Of a stretch of 64,000 nucleotides of DNA, positions 61,787 to 64,000 are shown piece by piece. The DNA is from Thermococcus nautili (GTDB lineage: Archaea; Methanobacteriota_B; Thermococci; Thermococcales; Thermococcaceae). Below the pieces are notes generated by a model. That model made no database searches and was not told the DNA's origin. It saw nothing but the letters and a program-made list of their open reading frames with translations. Location: positions 682,001-746,000 of the forward strand of contig NZ_CP007264.1 in assembly GCF_000585495.1 (NCBI RefSeq), given 5' to 3'. Both the position numbers and the translations under genes were made by a program. Position 1 is the first letter of the stretch, and each line of letters starts with the position of its first letter.

Positions 61787-63073
61787 ATGGGACTGCTGAG
61801 AAAATACCTCGACTATCCTGTTCTGTGGAAGATACTCTACGGTTTGATTTTGGGTGCGATTTTTGGACTTGTAGCGGGCCACTTCGGCTGGATGGACTTC
61901 GTGGCAACGTACATCAAGCCCTTCGGTGACCTGTTCGTTAGACTGCTGAAGATGCTCGTGATGCCGATTATACTTGCATCGCTCGTCGTCGGTGCGGCGA
62001 GCATAAGCCCCGCCCGCCTCAGTCGCGTCGGTGTCAAGATAATACTCTATTACCTCGCTACGTCCGCTATGGCGGTGTTCTTCGGCCTCATAGTCGGCAG
62101 GCTCTTCAACGTTGGCGCCAACGTCAACCTCGGCTCAGGAACGGGCAAGGCGATTGAAGCTAAAAGCCCCTCCCTCGTTCAGACGCTCCTCAACATAGTG
62201 CCCACCAACCCCTTCGCCTCACTGACCAACGGGGCGGTCCTGCAGGTCATCTTCTTCGCCATAATCCTGGGAATCGCCATCACTTACCTCATGAACAGGC
62301 AGGAGGAGCGCGTTAGAAAGTCAGCCGAAACCCTTCTCAGGGTCTTCGACGGCCTGGCCGAGGCGATGTACCTCATCGTCGGCGGTGTCATGCAGTACGC
62401 GCCGATAGGCGTCTTCGCGCTGATAGCCTACGTCATGGCCAAGGAGGGCCTTAAAGTCGTCGGCCCGCTCACCAAGGTCGTTCTTGCCGTTTACCTCGGT
62501 CTCTTCCTGCAGATTGTCATAACCTACTTTATCCTGCTCAAGGTCTTCGGCATTGACCCGCTCAAGTTCATCAAGAAGGCCAAGGACGCAATGCTCACCG
62601 CTTTCGTCACGAGGAGCTCGAGCGGAACCCTGCCAGTGACCATGCGCGTCGCCGACGAGGAGATGGGCGTTGACAGGGGAATCTACTCCTTCACCCTGCC
62701 CCTCGGTGCCACGATAAACATGGACGGAACTGCCCTTTACCAGGGTGTCACGGTGCTCTTCGTTGCCAACGCCATCGGACACCCGCTCACGCTGAGCCAG
62801 CAGTTGATAGTTGTCCTCACAGCGGTGCTCGCTTCGATAGGAACCGCGGGCGTTCCGGGAGCTGGTGCCATAATGCTCGCCATGGTCCTCCAGAGCGTTG
62901 GCCTCGACCTAACCCCTGGAAGCCCCGTTGCCTTAGCCTACGCAATGATTCTTGGCATTGACGCGATACTCGACATGGGCAGGACGATGGTCAACGTTAC
63001 CGGAGACCTCGCGGGAACTACGATAGTTGCCAAGACCGAGGGAGAGCTCGACGAGAGCAAGTGGCGCGACTGA
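61787..63073 (+). CDS. Na+-coupled aspartate/glutamate transporter (GltPh/GltTk type)
   Basis: 428 residues of the DAACS elevator-transporter family. HP1 [12 protein letters not shown], the unwound NMDGTALYQ of TM7, HP2 [16 protein letters not shown], and [18 protein letters not shown] in TM8 with the substrate Asp and Arg. These match GltPh of Pyrococcus and GltTk of Thermococcus kodakarensis, which import aspartate with three Na+. The length equals theirs. The ATG follows GGGGGTGAAGGC. It is a single gene. Confidence 0.95.
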   Translation: MGLLRKYLDYPVLWKILYGLILGAIFGLVAGHFGWMDFVATYIKPFGDLFVRLLKMLVMPIILASLVVGAASISPARLSRVGVKIILYYLATSAMAVFFGLIVGRLFNVGANVNLGSGTGKAIEAKSPSLVQTLLNIVPTNPFASLTNGAVLQVIFFAIILGIAITYLMNRQEERVRKSAETLLRVFDGLAEAMYLIVGGVMQYAPIGVFALIAYVMAKEGLKVVGPLTKVVLAVYLGLFLQIVITYFILLKVFGIDPLKFIKKAKDAMLTAFVTRSSSGTLPVTMRVADEEMGVDRGIYSFTLPLGATINMDGTALYQGVTVLFVANAIGHPLTLSQQLIVVLTAVLASIGTAGVPGAGAIMLAMVLQSVGLDLTPGSPVALAYAMILGIDAILDMGRTMVNVTGDLAGTTIVAKTEGELDESKWRD

Positions 63074-63153
63074 TTCTTCCTTCCTTTAATTTTGGGCAAA
63101 CTTAATATACCCTCTCCCGTTTTTAAGGCCAGGACAACTGGAGGTAAAGTTAC

Positions 63154-64000
63154 ATGAGGAAGTTTGGATTTTTGGTGGTCGCTCTTCTGCTCGTCGGAAT
63201 TATCGCGGGAGGAGTTTCAGCGTCCAACGACTACAAAGAGGTGCAGGAGAACGAGTACTGGGTTTCATGGGACGGAAGTGCCAACGTAACTCTGAAGACG
63301 ATATTTTACAGTCCCGAAGAGATGCTGAACCAGACCAAGGAGAGCATACTCAAAATGGGGCTCAAAAACGCGACGCAGTTGTTCATCAGCCAGGAACAGC
63401 AGGCCCTCTCACAGCTCGGTCTAAGCCTAGAAAACGCAACCGCTGAAATCCTCGGCTACAACACAACCGGGCCCCTCGTGACCGTGATAAACGGCACCAT
63501 ACCCAACTTCGCGCGCTACTACTCCTACGATAACGCCTGGGAGATTTCACTAGATGCTTTACGCATAGTTGACCTTTCAAGGATTGACCCGACTGCAGTT
63601 AACGGCTCGATGTACCTCGAGAACTACTTCACCGTGCACCTTCCCCCGGGAGCCAAGATTGAAAACGTAACCAAGGGCTTCAAAGTTGAGTCCAACGGCA
63701 GTTACATCCAGCTGGACGTCAACGTTACCGGGGACACAGTTAAGGCCCACTCGATTATCTACCTTAAGAAGGGCATTACAAAGGACGACCTGAAGGTTCT
63801 GTACGCCAAGCTCGAGCCGGTCATGATTAAGTACACGGGAAAAGCCGGTGTGGAGAACTACACCACCTGGGAGATGAGGATATACAACAACATAACCGTC
63901 GAAGGCGACAAAACAATCCTCGACACCGTTGAGGAGTACGTCAAGCCGGAGGCATACATTAACTATATAAAAGTCCAGTTCGCCTACCAGGGACTTCAGC
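63154..64000 (+). CDS. Secreted hypothetical protein, 5' part (runs off the right edge)
   Basis: At least 282 residues with no stop before the window ends. A signal peptide (MRKFGFLVVALLLVGIIAGG, cleaved after VSA at about 23) leads to a beta-rich exported domain with many NxS/T sequons. I do not recognise the family. The ATG at 63154 follows CTGGAGGTAAAG. The closed end is not visible, so length and any C-terminal anchor are unknown. Confidence 0.75.
   Translation, partial: MRKFGFLVVALLLVGIIAGGVSASNDYKEVQENEYWVSWDGSANVTLKTIFYSPEEMLNQTKESILKMGLKNATQLFISQEQQALSQLGLSLENATAEILGYNTTGPLVTVINGTIPNFARYYSYDNAWEISLDALRIVDLSRIDPTAVNGSMYLENYFTVHLPPGAKIENVTKGFKVESNGSYIQLDVNVTGDTVKAHSIIYLKKGITKDDLKVLYAKLEPVMIKYTGKAGVENYTTWEMRIYNNITVEGDKTILDTVEEYVKPEAYINYIKVQFAYQGLQ

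Overview
The window looks like chromosome from a hyperthermophilic euryarchaeon of the order Thermococcales, most likely a Thermococcus. The grounds are a compact GC-rich genome, GGTGA-type ribosome binding sites before ATG, GTG or TTG starts, archaeal TATA boxes, a GltPh/GltTk-type transporter, paired 2-ketoacid:ferredoxin oxidoreductases, Cdc48/VAT, prefoldins, an archaeal class I aldolase with a Thermococcales glycolytic motif, and CRISPR repeats of the GTTGCAAT...ATTGAAAG type. The assignment is by inspection only.

Layout. 1-8.0 kb: start of a lipoprotein gene, a secreted zinc metalloprotease, an orphan zinc/manganese-type binding protein, and a four-gene nucleoside-type ABC transporter whose binding protein is circularly permuted. 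8.1-12.1 kb: a small unknown gene that ends inside a C/D box sRNA, ftsY, then a three-gene cluster with a frameshifted membrane protein, a secreted protein and a C39-like peptidase broken at a nine-T run. 12.2-14.3 kb: surE and two PIN toxin-antitoxin pairs. 14.4-21.5 kb: the archaeosine enzyme RaSEA and a seven-subunit ketoacid oxidoreductase operon (korDABG then korABG-2) interrupted by a HEPN/MNT pair. 21.5-23.9 kb: a prefoldin pair, a DUF192 protein, a PIN pair and a 6-pyruvoyltetrahydropterin-synthase homologue.

23.9-27.2 kb: a 43-repeat CRISPR array with no cas gene in the window. It is read on the minus strand from a leader at its right end. One spacer looks like the 3' end of a tRNA gene and one spacer is present twice. 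27.2-43 kb is mostly housekeeping: maf, a second C/D sRNA, a PIN-ATPase-KH protein, MinD, a GPN GTPase, AsnB, a glycosyltransferase, Sua5, a helical-repeat protein, a nucleotidyltransferase, a DUF4143-type ATPase with a perfect inverted repeat around its TATA box, serS, a single-AAA ATPase with a helical N-terminal domain, moeA and a tiny Trp-rich acidic protein.

43-64 kb: an RNase H-like-fold protein with Cdc48, a DUF2341-like secreted protein, a sugar epimerase, purA, a large repeat protein, a lipase-like hydrolase, another PIN pair, an operon of ArsA/Get3-like ATPase, DUF59 and membrane protein, cstA, a biotin-carrying carboxyltransferase, fructose bisphosphate aldolase, biotin protein ligase, the aspartate/glutamate transporter and a secreted protein running off the end.

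The strongest unusual signals are the lobe-swapped binding protein, two C/D sRNAs with matched C-for-U changes in their kink-turn boxes, the tRNA-like CRISPR spacer, the HEPN/MNT pair inside the oxidoreductase operon, and the acidic mini-protein. I saw no rRNA or tRNA gene and no insertion sequence.
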